Shown one piece after another: positions 1-8,022 of a DNA stretch of 29,842 nt (position 1 is its first letter; each line of letters begins with the position of its first letter). Location of the stretch: the NCBI GenBank assembly GCA_016929205.1, contig JAFGJF010000172.1, positions 1 through 29,842 on the forward strand. Reading direction: 5' to 3'. A model generated the notes under the pieces. That model was given only the letters and a program-made list of their open reading frames with translations, was not told where the DNA came from and made no database searches. The translations under genes were made by a program, and so were the position numbers. Origin of the DNA: Anaerolineae bacterium. GTDB taxonomy: Bacteria; Chloroflexota; Anaerolineae; JAFGEY01.

Positions 1-711
1 CGCCATTTGCAGCTCGCCCTCAAGTGGGATCCAGGAAACACCGATGCGCAGCGTTTGCTGGCAAAAGCCTACATGGCTCAGGGCCAACCGGCCCAATCGG
101 CTCAAATTCTTGCAGAATTTGCCCGCCTGCGTCCCGAACACCGATTGGGCCGCCGGGAACTGGCGGAGGCTGTCCACGCGGTCGAAGCAGCTCTGCCCAA
201 AATGATCTATGCGGACCTGCTCCTCCGGGTAGAACAAGCCACGGTAAGTGAACCCTCATCACCGACACCCCACCCTTTCCAGCCTAGCGATTACGTACAC
301 ACAACGAATCCCGACTTGTTTTCAGATGGACACCCTATCCCTGCGCTCTTTTTGCACCCGGTCTCGTCCATTACCTACACGCTTTCGCTCACCCAACCGG
401 CCGTTTTGCGTTTTGGACTGGGCAACGTTTTACGCGCACCAGCGTCGGGAAGCGATGGGGTTACTTTTGTCGTTTTCGTGAACGGTCAGCGATTGTTTCT
501 GGAACACCTGACGCCAGATATGGCGCGTCAGGACTGGCAAGAGCGTGAGGTGGATTTGAGCGAATTTGCACAGCAAACAATTGCCCTCAGGTTGACGACG
601 ATGCCCGGGCCCGCAGGCGACTTGACGGCCGATTGGGCAGTATGGGGCAGACCACGGGTAGAAGCGCCTGAAGCCGAGACCTACTGGAACGCCCTGAAAA
701 ACGCACATTAA
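1..711 (+). CDS. TPR-repeat protein with C-terminal beta-sandwich domain (5' end outside window)
   Basis: The frame is open from base 1, so this is the C-terminal part of a longer protein; the TTG at 7 is probably internal. The first ~60 residues read as tetratricopeptide repeats (LLAKAYMAQGQPAQSAQIL followed by a second helical pair), a protein-interaction scaffold. After a short Pro/Ser-rich linker, residues ~85-225 form a mostly beta region with alternating hydrophobic strands (ITYTLSL, VTFVVFVNG, IALRLTT, ADWAVWGRPRV). It resembles the carbohydrate-binding-like sandwiches found at the ends of Chloroflexota membrane glycosyltransferases and O-antigen-ligase-type proteins. The missing N-terminus could therefore be a multi-spanning enzyme, but this cannot be seen here. 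It ends 16 bp before the next promoter and no terminator was found. Domain reading is moderate; function is unassigned. Confidence 0.75.
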   Translation, partial: RHLQLALKWDPGNTDAQRLLAKAYMAQGQPAQSAQILAEFARLRPEHRLGRRELAEAVHAVEAALPKMIYADLLLRVEQATVSEPSSPTPHPFQPSDYVHTTNPDLFSDGHPIPALFLHPVSSITYTLSLTQPAVLRFGLGNVLRAPASGSDGVTFVVFVNGQRLFLEHLTPDMARQDWQEREVDLSEFAQQTIALRLTTMPGPAGDLTADWAVWGRPRVEAPEAETYWNALKNAH

Positions 712-727
712 CCCCACACTTCCCCAC

Positions 728-756
728 TTGACCAGAAAAGTCGGTCGGTGTACAAT
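728..756 (+). promoter_or_regulatory. Sigma70-type promoter PA, driving the epimerase-FKP pair
   Basis: The -35 box TTGACC (728-733) and -10 box TACAAT (751-756) are separated by exactly 17 bp; transcription should start near 763. The element is nearly the same as the one at 5005-5033: boxes, spacing and most spacer bases agree. It sits between the end of the TPR gene and an epimerase start 123 bp downstream. Confidence 0.75.
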
Positions 757-776
757 CCAACGATTATATCGTAGTG

Positions 777-809
777 CGAGCAGCACATCCAATCCAACCA
801 TGCTGCTCG
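777..809 (+). promoter_or_regulatory. Leader hairpin upstream of the GDP-mannose 3,5-epimerase gene
   Basis: CGAGCAGCA (777-785) and TGCTGCTCG (801-809) form a perfect 9-bp inverted repeat with a 15-nt loop, inside the ~115-nt untranslated leader between promoter PA and the start at 879. No U-run follows, so it is not an ordinary intrinsic terminator. It might stabilise the mRNA or bind a regulator. No known riboswitch pattern was recognised. Confidence 0.5.
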
Positions 810-878
810 TCGCAATGTATAGCGCACAATCGTTATTATTCTTAGGAACGGAATCAAAAAATACGGATGGAGGCATCT

Positions 879-1844
879 ATGAAAAGAGCACTAGTGTGTG
901 GCGCAGGCGGTTTCATTGGCGGTCATCTCGTCAAGCGGCTGAAAAAAGAAGGGTATTGGGTGCGCGGTGTGGATATCAAAAACCACGAGTTCGCCCCAAC
1001 GGCAGCCGACGAGTTTCTGGTCTTGGATTTGCGCGAGGAGGAGAACTGCCAGAGAGCCCTGACTTTGGATGGCGCCAGGTTTGACGAGGTTTACCAATTG
1101 GCGGCAGATATGGGCGGCATGGGGTTCATTCATTCTGCCGAGTGTGAGATTATGCACAACAGCGTCTTGATCAACGTCCATATGACCCACACGGCAGCAC
1201 AAATGGGCATCCCGCGCTACTTTTTCTCTTCCTCGGTTTGTGTCTATCGCGATATGCAGCCCGGTGAACCCGAAATGACGGAAGATGAAGCAGTGCCAGC
1301 CAATCCCGATAATGAATACGGTTGGGAAAAGCTTTACTCCGAGCGTATGGCTATGGCATATGGCCGGAACATGGGTATGCAAGTACGAATCGCCCGATTC
1401 CAGAATTGTTATGGCCCTGAAGGAACGTGGACCGGTGGGCGTGAAAAAGCTCCCGCAGCAATCTGCCGCAAAGTGGCCGAGATAGAGGATGGTGGGATGA
1501 TCGAGGTGTGGGGAGATGGCACGGCCGTTCGCTCCTACACATATGTAAGCGACCTGGTGGATGGCATCTATCGTTTGATGCAATCCGACCTTCAAGTTCC
1601 GGCCAACATTGGCTGTCCCCAGTATGTAACGGTCAATGAATTGGTCGCTGCCGTGGCAGAAGCGTCAGGCAAAACAGTCAACATCAAGCACGTCGAAGGG
1701 CCGGTCGGAGTTCAGTCCAGGAATTTCAGCAACGAACGCATTTATTCTTTGGGATGGCAAGCCCGAGTCTTTCTAGCAGAAGGCATCTCCCTGACCTATC
1801 CGTGGGTAGAAGCACAGGTCAAAGCAGCACGAGCAAAGGGATAA
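879..1844 (+). CDS. gme: GDP-mannose 3,5-epimerase (extended SDR)
   Basis: Converts GDP-D-mannose to GDP-L-galactose (and GDP-L-gulose in characterised homologues) in the cytoplasm. The sequence follows the plant enzyme closely: GAGGFIGGH nucleotide-binding loop at the N-terminus, LAADMGGMGFI, SSSVCVY with Cys121, YGWEK with Tyr147 and Lys151, the block GGREKAPAAICRK with Lys190, then WGDG and R(S)YTY. Cys121 and Lys190 match the two epimerising acid/base residues of plant GME (C145, K217), and Tyr147/Lys151 match the SDR pair (Y174, K178). I start at ATG 879 rather than the in-frame ATG 867 because GGAGG at 869-873 lies five bases before it; this gives 321 residues, normal for the family without the plant N-terminal extension. 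First gene after promoter PA, 61 bp before the FKP gene. High confidence for the family; product identity follows from homology. Confidence 0.9.
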   Translation: MKRALVCGAGGFIGGHLVKRLKKEGYWVRGVDIKNHEFAPTAADEFLVLDLREEENCQRALTLDGARFDEVYQLAADMGGMGFIHSAECEIMHNSVLINVHMTHTAAQMGIPRYFFSSSVCVYRDMQPGEPEMTEDEAVPANPDNEYGWEKLYSERMAMAYGRNMGMQVRIARFQNCYGPEGTWTGGREKAPAAICRKVAEIEDGGMIEVWGDGTAVRSYTYVSDLVDGIYRLMQSDLQVPANIGCPQYVTVNELVAAVAEASGKTVNIKHVEGPVGVQSRNFSNERIYSLGWQARVFLAEGISLTYPWVEAQVKAARAKG

Positions 1845-1905
1845 GCATTCAGCTACGCTTGCGCAAAGGTTTTGCAGGGGTCGTCAAAATAAAGGAGCCC
1901 AACGC

Positions 1906-4900
1906 GTGACCACAAGTGGCACCACGGCGTTTCTAAGGCAAGCCTACCGCAACAATTGGCAGCGGTACCTGACCTTGCTGGAATCCGCTTCTGCAGGCGG
2001 CTGGGACGTGTGTGTTCTCACGGCCAGCAACGAGCGGCAAGCAGAGATGTATCGCCGTCAACTGGCTTTGCGCAGCGAGGCGGGGCTCTTGCCACGACAT
2101 ACCGTTTTCGAGGTCATTTCTGATCCCGATGGACAGCGTATCGGCTCCGGCGGGGCAACGTTACGTGTGCTGGGCATGCTCTCTGCGGCCGACAAACTGC
2201 AAAACCGGCGCGTGTTGATCATCCACTCTGGCGGTGACTCGCGCCGGCTGCCCCATTGCTCGGCAACGGGCAAGCTCTTTGCTCGCATCCCACGCGCGCT
2301 GCCGGATGGACGGGCATCGACGCTGTTTGACGAATTGCTGATCAGCTTGAGCGGCGCGGCGGCACAGGCGCCGTCCGGCGTGTTGATTGCCTCGGGTGAC
2401 GTACTGCTGATCTTTGACCATGTACAGCTCAACCTGCACCGGCCGGGCGTGACCGGCGTCGCGATTGCCTCACCGGCCGAAATGGGAACGCATCATGGCG
2501 TATACGTTCTGAATAACGACGAACGTCGTCTGCAGCCACCACATCTCAACGCTTTTCTGCACAAGCCCTCGCTCACACTATTGCAACAATGGCAAGCCAT
2601 TGCCAACGATGGAACGGTGCCTGTTGACACCGGGTTGGTATGGCTAGACAGGCCGACAGCGGACAAATTCACCGCACTGGCTGAAGAACCGGCAGTAGGA
2701 CGATTCTGCGGCTCCTGTTCGGCCCCATCGCTGCTCAAAACGGGCCTCAACCTGTACGGAGACTTGATGATGCCGTTGGTTGTCACGACCACGCATGACA
2801 CCTACCTGGCAGACGCCAGCGACGGGCCGGCAACGCCTGCCCTGCAAGCAGCACGCCAGATCGTCTGGGAGCAACTGCGTGGCACGTCCTTGGCCGTAGA
2901 ACGACTGCAACCAGCGATATTTGCTCACTTTGGCACATCGCGAGAGTATTGGAAGCTGGTAGCCGCTTCCCCCGAATGGGCAGATAACTGGGGCTGGACA
3001 CACAGTACATCTTCGTGGCAAGGTGCACCAATGGACACATCCAACACGGGCGCGACATTGATGAACGCTATTGTCGACCAAAGCATATACGGTACGCCTG
3101 AATTGGGTCTCATTGTCGATTCACACATCACTTCACCACTTGTATTGCACGGCCCCGCACTGATCGCTGGCCTGAAAACATCAGCGCCGCTGACCTTGAA
3201 TGCAGATGTCGTCGTCCACCAATTGCCCGTTGGCGGCAACTATGTCACCCGGATCTTGGGTCTAGATGACGATCCCAAACAACCACTAGATAGCGCTTCC
3301 GCCACGTTTATGAACCGCCCATGGGCAGATTGGCTGAACGAATCGGGGATCAGCCCCGAGATCATCTGGCCCCAGATGGAACGCACCGAACAAACGCTTT
3401 GGAACGCACAACTGTACCCCCTGGCTACGGACCGGGAAACAAGCCTCAAGATGGCCATTGGCCTGCAAGATCCACCAGATGCGCCTGCTGGCTGGCAGGA
3501 GCAATGGGAGAACAGCAAACGGCTTTCGTTGGCTGAAAGCTTTAACCAGGCCAACAGCAAAGAGATTCTTGATGGATCGGTTGCTATCGGGGATCAAGTT
3601 GCAATCAGCCATTTTTTCGATGCTGTCAAAAGCGAACGCCCGGCAGCCACGAGCAAGACCCTACTGGGTTCCGCTTTTCAGGTCCTGGATCGCCGCGCCA
3701 AGTATGTTTCCCGACAAATTGAACGCCAGGATACGATTACCCAAATCCGAATGTACAAAGCGTTGGCCGTAGCTACAGGTGACAATGACTGGGAAGATCG
3801 GGCATTTGCCGTATTGGCAGGAATGATTGAAAAGTCGGTAAATAGCCAACGCTCAGTACCAGGCAGACGGTGGCCAATTGCCCGCCACAAGACAGCACGT
3901 GTGGAGGCCGCAGCGCGTATCGACTTTGGAGGCGGGTGGACCGATACACCGCCATACAGCATCGAACGTGGTGGGACGGTGCTAAACGCAGCCATCATTT
4001 TCAACAACCATTATCCCATCGTCGCCGAGGTCGAACGGCTGCCAGAGCCCAGACTCATTCTCGAAAGCACCGATATCGATGCTGTGATTGAGCCAACACT
4101 TGCCCAGGTACAAGCCTATGCCAACCCAACCGATCCATTCGCCCTGCTCAAAGCTGCAATCGTGCTCCGAGGGATCATACCGGCCGATGTCGAACCCAAG
4201 ACACCTATCGCACAAATCCTGCAAGAGCTCGGCGGACTCCGGCTGCGCACACAAACCACGATCCCCCGTGGCTCGGGTCTAGGCACGTCTTCGATTTTGG
4301 CAGGAGCCGTGCTTTCTTGCCTGTCGCACTGGCTAAGAATTGAGCAAACACAGACCCAGTTGTTTGATGACGTGCTGTGTCTGGAGCAAATGCTCACCAC
4401 AGGAGGCGGCTGGCAAGACCAGGTGGGAGGTCTGACCGACGGGATCAAGCTGGTTACGACCAGGCCCGGACTGCCGCAGGAAATCCAGGTCGAACCGTTA
4501 AAGTTGCCACCAGATATACAAGCCGGATTAAGCGAACGCCTGGTTTTAGTCTATACTGGCCAACAACGCCTGGCCAAGAATCTGCTCCAGGCAGTGATGG
4601 GGCGCTGGATGGCCCGCGATCCCGAAATGATATGGATCCAGAGCGAGATCGCCCGCCTGGCCGTGGCGATGCAAAGGGCGCTCGAAGCAGGAGACCTGGA
4701 CACGTTTGGCGCTTTGCTGGGAGAACACTGGGTACTAAACAAGCGAATGGATCCCGGTTGTACAAATCCGTTTATCGATCAATTGTTTGAGATAATGACC
4801 CCATACATCAACGGCGGAAAGCTGGCCGGTGCCGGTGGGGGGGGGTTTGCCATCGTGGTAGCGCGAAACAGGGCTATGGCGCAAAGGCTTTATGACGTGC

Positions 4901-4983
4901 TGGACCGCCAATATCCTGGTACACAGGTAGGTGTTTGGCCCTGCGCAATACCAGACCAAGGCACAAAAAGTATCCTGGCATAG
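1906..4983 (+). CDS. fkp: Bifunctional L-fucokinase / L-fucose-1-phosphate guanylyltransferase (FKP)
   Basis: Salvages free L-fucose to GDP-L-fucose in two steps: a C-terminal kinase makes L-Fuc-1-P and an N-terminal domain adds GMP. The N-terminal half shows RIGSGGATL (78-86) and the IHSGGDSRRLP loop (~106-116) typical of FKP pyrophosphorylases, followed by beta-rich repeats. The C-terminal GHMP kinase shows ARIDFGGGWTDTP (~670-682), the ATP loop PRGSGLGTSS (787-796) and the late glycine motif GAGGGG (975-980). At 1025 residues it is slightly longer than the Bacteroides fragilis enzyme and close to plant FKGP. The start is GTG 1906, with AAAGGAG (1891-1897) eight bases upstream. A run of nine G at 4837-4845 encodes the last glycine motif and could slip. 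Characterised FKP also accepts L-galactose-like sugars, so it may overlap in product with the epimerase beside it. No fucose transporter is present here. Confidence 0.92.
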   Translation: MTTSGTTAFLRQAYRNNWQRYLTLLESASAGGWDVCVLTASNERQAEMYRRQLALRSEAGLLPRHTVFEVISDPDGQRIGSGGATLRVLGMLSAADKLQNRRVLIIHSGGDSRRLPHCSATGKLFARIPRALPDGRASTLFDELLISLSGAAAQAPSGVLIASGDVLLIFDHVQLNLHRPGVTGVAIASPAEMGTHHGVYVLNNDERRLQPPHLNAFLHKPSLTLLQQWQAIANDGTVPVDTGLVWLDRPTADKFTALAEEPAVGRFCGSCSAPSLLKTGLNLYGDLMMPLVVTTTHDTYLADASDGPATPALQAARQIVWEQLRGTSLAVERLQPAIFAHFGTSREYWKLVAASPEWADNWGWTHSTSSWQGAPMDTSNTGATLMNAIVDQSIYGTPELGLIVDSHITSPLVLHGPALIAGLKTSAPLTLNADVVVHQLPVGGNYVTRILGLDDDPKQPLDSASATFMNRPWADWLNESGISPEIIWPQMERTEQTLWNAQLYPLATDRETSLKMAIGLQDPPDAPAGWQEQWENSKRLSLAESFNQANSKEILDGSVAIGDQVAISHFFDAVKSERPAATSKTLLGSAFQVLDRRAKYVSRQIERQDTITQIRMYKALAVATGDNDWEDRAFAVLAGMIEKSVNSQRSVPGRRWPIARHKTARVEAAARIDFGGGWTDTPPYSIERGGTVLNAAIIFNNHYPIVAEVERLPEPRLILESTDIDAVIEPTLAQVQAYANPTDPFALLKAAIVLRGIIPADVEPKTPIAQILQELGGLRLRTQTTIPRGSGLGTSSILAGAVLSCLSHWLRIEQTQTQLFDDVLCLEQMLTTGGGWQDQVGGLTDGIKLVTTRPGLPQEIQVEPLKLPPDIQAGLSERLVLVYTGQQRLAKNLLQAVMGRWMARDPEMIWIQSEIARLAVAMQRALEAGDLDTFGALLGEHWVLNKRMDPGCTNPFIDQLFEIMTPYINGGKLAGAGGGGFAIVVARNRAMAQRLYDVLDRQYPGTQVGVWPCAIPDQGTKSILA
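4837..4845 (+). repeat. Homopolymeric tract of nine G within fkp
   Basis: Nine consecutive G encode three glycines by GGG codons in the last GHMP-kinase motif. Loss or gain of one base would change the final ~45 residues of the enzyme. Tracts of this size are known phase-variation sites in other bacteria; here that is only a possibility. Confidence 0.85.
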
Positions 4984-5004
4984 AGTCGTGCTGGCGCAAG
5001 TTAT

Positions 5005-5033
5005 TTGACCTGAAAAGCCAGTTGGTGTACAAT
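5005..5033 (+). promoter_or_regulatory. Sigma70-type promoter PB, driving the nine-gene polysaccharide operon
   Basis: The -35 box TTGACC (5005-5010), a 17-bp spacer and the -10 box TACAAT (5028-5033) repeat the architecture and most spacer bases of promoter PA (728-756); over 30 bp only four positions differ. Transcription should start near 5040, giving a leader of about 60 nt before wecB. It lies in the 115-bp gap after fkp, and no terminator was seen between fkp and this promoter. Confidence 0.75.
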
Positions 5034-5098
5034 CTATCGTCTTGCCCCAGAACGCTCGGGCTTGCGACAACACATGTTTCCATTGGGATTTCTCTCAA

Positions 5099-6220
5099 AT
5101 GAAAGTTCTCTCTATTTTCGGCACACGCCCTGAGGCAATCAAGATGGCCCCAGTGGTCAAAGAATTGGCCAAGCACCCTGACAGAATCGTTTCGCGGGTG
5201 TGCGTAACGGCGCAGCACCGTGAGATGCTGGACCAGGTTTTGAGCTTGTTCAAGATTGTGCCGGACTATGATCTCGATTTGATGCGGTCTGGACAAACAC
5301 TTTCAGGATTAACGTCGCGCGTATTTATCGAGCTTGATCCGATTATTGCAAAAGAAAAGCCAGATTGGGTGCTTGTACAAGGCGACACGACAACTGTTAT
5401 GGCTGCAAGTTTGGTGGCATTCTACCACCGAGTCCAAGTAGGACACGTGGAAGCTGGACTGCGCACTCGTAATAAATGGCAACCCTTCCCAGAAGAGATC
5501 AACCGCAAGGTCGCGGGGGCCGTGGCCGATTTACACTTTGCAGCTACAGCGTGCTCTAGAGAAAATCTGCTGCAAGAGGGCATCAGCCCGGATAGTATTT
5601 TTGTAACCGGCAATCCGGTGATTGATGCACTGCACATGGCGGCCGAGATGCCCTACGATCTAGCAAGCGGTCCACTGGCAAAAATCCCTTGGGATAAGCG
5701 CATTATCCTGGTGACAGCACATCGTCGCGAGAATTTTGGGCAGCCTATGCAGGATATCTGCACAGCGTTGAGACAGATCGCACAACAATATGCCGATGAC
5801 GTGCACCTGGTCTATCCGGTACACCTAAACCCCAACGTACAAGAGCCAGTCTATCGATTGCTCGGCAATATCGCCAATCTCACCTTGCTTCCGCCACTGG
5901 ACTATTTGCCTTTGGTCCAGTTGATGAAACGATCCTATTTGGTGTTGACCGATTCAGGGGGCATCCAGGAGGAAGCACCGGGGCTGGGCAAGCCAGTGTT
6001 GGTGTTGCGCGAGGTGACGGAACGGCCAGAGGGAGTGACCGCGGGAACGGTCAAGCTAGTCGGCACCGATCGCAGCAAAATCGTGGCATGGACCACTCAT
6101 CTGCTCGACGATTCCGTGGTATACAGGTCTATGGCGCAAGCGGTGAACCCTTATGGAGATGGCCAGGCAGCGCGGCGAATTGTGGATGAGATGACAAGAT
6201 ATGCCAAGCCCCGCATGTGA
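5099..6220 (+). CDS. wecB: UDP-N-acetylglucosamine 2-epimerase, non-hydrolysing
   Basis: Interconverts UDP-GlcNAc and UDP-ManNAc, giving the ManNAc precursor for capsule or enterobacterial-antigen-like glycans. It has the family opening GTRPEAIKMAPV, then QGDTTT (Asp96), HVEAGLRT (Glu118), FPEEINR (Glu132), TAHRRENFG (His208) and the UDP-binding LTDSGGIQEEAP. These match the catalytic Asp95, Glu117, Glu131 and His213 of E. coli WecB. I start at ATG 5099, which gives the usual first residues MKVLSIFGTRPE and 373 aa; the longer frame from TTG 5042 would begin almost at the predicted transcription start. The Shine-Dalgarno is weak. No UDP-ManNAc dehydrogenase (WecC) follows, so ManNAc itself, or a product of the oxidoreductase downstream, may be used. 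First gene of the nine-gene operon. Confidence 0.93.
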   Translation: MKVLSIFGTRPEAIKMAPVVKELAKHPDRIVSRVCVTAQHREMLDQVLSLFKIVPDYDLDLMRSGQTLSGLTSRVFIELDPIIAKEKPDWVLVQGDTTTVMAASLVAFYHRVQVGHVEAGLRTRNKWQPFPEEINRKVAGAVADLHFAATACSRENLLQEGISPDSIFVTGNPVIDALHMAAEMPYDLASGPLAKIPWDKRIILVTAHRRENFGQPMQDICTALRQIAQQYADDVHLVYPVHLNPNVQEPVYRLLGNIANLTLLPPLDYLPLVQLMKRSYLVLTDSGGIQEEAPGLGKPVLVLREVTERPEGVTAGTVKLVGTDRSKIVAWTTHLLDDSVVYRSMAQAVNPYGDGQAARRIVDEMTRYAKPRM

Positions 6221-6297
6221 ATGGGCAGTTTCACCAACACACAATCTATGTGTTCGGCAATCGTCGTGGTGACGATCGTGAACAAGAGGAGTTTATC

Positions 6298-7998
6298 GTG
6301 TCACGTGAGATGAAGACAATCGTGATTGGCCTCGATGGGGCCACATTTGATTTGATTTTGCCCTGGGTAGAGGAAGGCAAACTGCCCAATCTGGCCAAGA
6401 TAATGAGACACGGTGCGTGGGGTAATTTGGCGTCTGTACCAAACATGATTAGCCCGGCGGCTTGGGGCAGCTTCCTAACAGGAAAGAACCCTGCCAAACA
6501 CGGGATCTTTTATTTCCGTCAACGTGCACCAGGGAGTTATCAGAGACACCTGATTAACGGGTCCTATCGACACGGCAAGACGTTTATGGAGCTATTGAGT
6601 GAGGCTGGCAAACAGGTTGGTATGATGCACGTACTCACAACGTATCCCGTTCAGCCGGTGAATGGTTTCTGGATTGGCGGAATCGGTGCCCCGAGCCCTG
6701 AGAGCGAGGGTTTCGCGTATCCGGTATCTGTGCTTCAGGACATTGTTCGGAATGTTGGTGAATACATCCTATTGCCACAATTTCGCAAAGAACTGCAAGC
6801 CGGCAGATTCGATGTTGTTCTGGAAAGAATCAGGGAGACGTTGGACTATAGAGCTAAAGCGGCTCTATATGCTATGGATAACTATGACTGGGAACACTTT
6901 ACAGTTGTGTTTGATGCGACAGACACGGTTCAGCACCACTTTTGGAAATATTTGCAAGATCCTGAACTCGATCCATCACTAAGTGAAGCCATATACAGCA
7001 TCTATCATCAGTCCGACACAATAATCGGCGAAATCCTGAGTCGTGTAGATCAAGATACCGTCGTGATTATCATGTCGGACCATGGCGCGGGCTTTGCGCA
7101 ACATGGTCCAGATTACCTCAATCGTTTCCTAGCGGAATTGGGAATGCTTTATTTTGTCCATCACTCACACAAGCGTTCGTGGCTTGAAAGGCTTGTCTAC
7201 AAGGGTTATAATCTCTTTCACAACAACGCAGGTCGTAATTTGAAAGGAAAAATGCTAAGCCTGTTCCCTCAATTGTACAATAGGTTACAGAGCAGATTGG
7301 CCTTCAGTGGCATAGATTGGGCTGCAACTCGGGCATTCGCCGATCGTGACAGCAAGATTTGGCGTTCAGAGGTATGGATTAACGTTAAAGGTAGAGAACC
7401 GTCGGGTACTGTTGAGCCGGGAGAAGAATACGAGACGTTGCGCAACAAGATAATTGATGTGCTGATGCAAGCCACAGATCCCATTACTGGTCTTCCAGTT
7501 GTGACAAAAGTAGAGAAAAAAGAAGATATCTACAATGGCCCTTTCATTGATAGCGCTGCCGACCTGTTGATACACTGGACCTACGAGTTTCCCGTTTCCG
7601 GGTTATGCTATACAACGCCCGAAGGACATCGCATCTGCGTAGTTGACGAGGGGGAAAGAGAAACTACAGTGGAGAGTGGCAGCCACCGCCAAAACGGTAT
7701 TCTCTTTATGTATGGAAATCCTATCAAAGAAGGATATCATCTTGTTGGCGCAGCCAACATCGTTGACGTGGCACCTACGATTCTTTACCTTATGGGACAG
7801 CCAATCCCGACAGATATGGATGGTCATGTGGTGTTTGACGCTTTCCACGACAGCTATAGACAAGAGATGCCATTGAGAACAGTTGATACTGGCACAGAGC
7901 CAGTCACCGACCATGCTTCCCTCCCCCCTGCTGCGTATGATGAAAAGGAACAGTCGGAAGTAGAAGATCGCTTGCGTGCACTGGGCTATATTGAATAG
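6298..7998 (+). CDS. AlkP-superfamily phosphohydrolase/phosphomutase-like protein
   Basis: A 566-residue member of the alkaline phosphatase/nucleotide pyrophosphatase superfamily, of the type labelled predicted phosphohydrolase or phosphomutase (COG3379-like). Metal-site motifs appear in order: IGLDGATF (Asp13), a nucleophile loop SPAAWGSFLTG...HGI with Ser52 where NPP enzymes have Thr, DATDTVQHH (Asp209, His213), MSDHGAG (Asp261, His262) and GSHRQNG (His463). No signal peptide or membrane span is evident, so it looks cytoplasmic. Such genes recur in bacterial surface-glycan loci but their substrate is unknown; a nucleotide-sugar or lipid-linked phosphate is possible. I start at GTG 6298 because AAGAGGAG (6284-6291) precedes it by six bases and the protein then begins just before its first beta strand; the GTG at 6217, overlapping the wecB stop, has no such support. 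24 bp before wzx. Confidence 0.8.
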   Translation: MSREMKTIVIGLDGATFDLILPWVEEGKLPNLAKIMRHGAWGNLASVPNMISPAAWGSFLTGKNPAKHGIFYFRQRAPGSYQRHLINGSYRHGKTFMELLSEAGKQVGMMHVLTTYPVQPVNGFWIGGIGAPSPESEGFAYPVSVLQDIVRNVGEYILLPQFRKELQAGRFDVVLERIRETLDYRAKAALYAMDNYDWEHFTVVFDATDTVQHHFWKYLQDPELDPSLSEAIYSIYHQSDTIIGEILSRVDQDTVVIIMSDHGAGFAQHGPDYLNRFLAELGMLYFVHHSHKRSWLERLVYKGYNLFHNNAGRNLKGKMLSLFPQLYNRLQSRLAFSGIDWAATRAFADRDSKIWRSEVWINVKGREPSGTVEPGEEYETLRNKIIDVLMQATDPITGLPVVTKVEKKEDIYNGPFIDSAADLLIHWTYEFPVSGLCYTTPEGHRICVVDEGERETTVESGSHRQNGILFMYGNPIKEGYHLVGAANIVDVAPTILYLMGQPIPTDMDGHVVFDAFHDSYRQEMPLRTVDTGTEPVTDHASLPPAAYDEKEQSEVEDRLRALGYIE

Positions 7999-8022
7999 AG
8001 ACATTTTCAAGGACTAACGTGC

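Noticed and set aside
430..876. Reverse-strand open frame of 148 codons across the end of the TPR gene and the PA promoter
   Set aside because: It overlaps a well-supported + strand gene and a promoter, and its translation shows no family features.
891..1595. Reverse-strand open frame of 234 codons within the GDP-mannose 3,5-epimerase gene
   Set aside because: The + strand frame carries all catalytic motifs; the reverse product is Cys/His-rich with no recognisable domain, as expected of a shadow frame.
1845..1905. Separate promoter for fkp in the 61-bp gap after the epimerase gene
   Set aside because: TTGCGC near 1859 is not followed by a convincing -10 box at 16-18 bp; co-transcription from PA is simpler.
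5042..5098. N-terminal extension of the UDP-GlcNAc 2-epimerase from TTG 5042
   Set aside because: It would begin two bases after the predicted transcription start and precede the universal N-terminus MKVLSIFGTRPE.
6217..6297. Extension of the AlkP-type protein to GTG 6217, overlapping the wecB stop
   Set aside because: GTG 6298 has a strong ribosome site at ideal spacing and the extra 27 residues look non-coding in composition.
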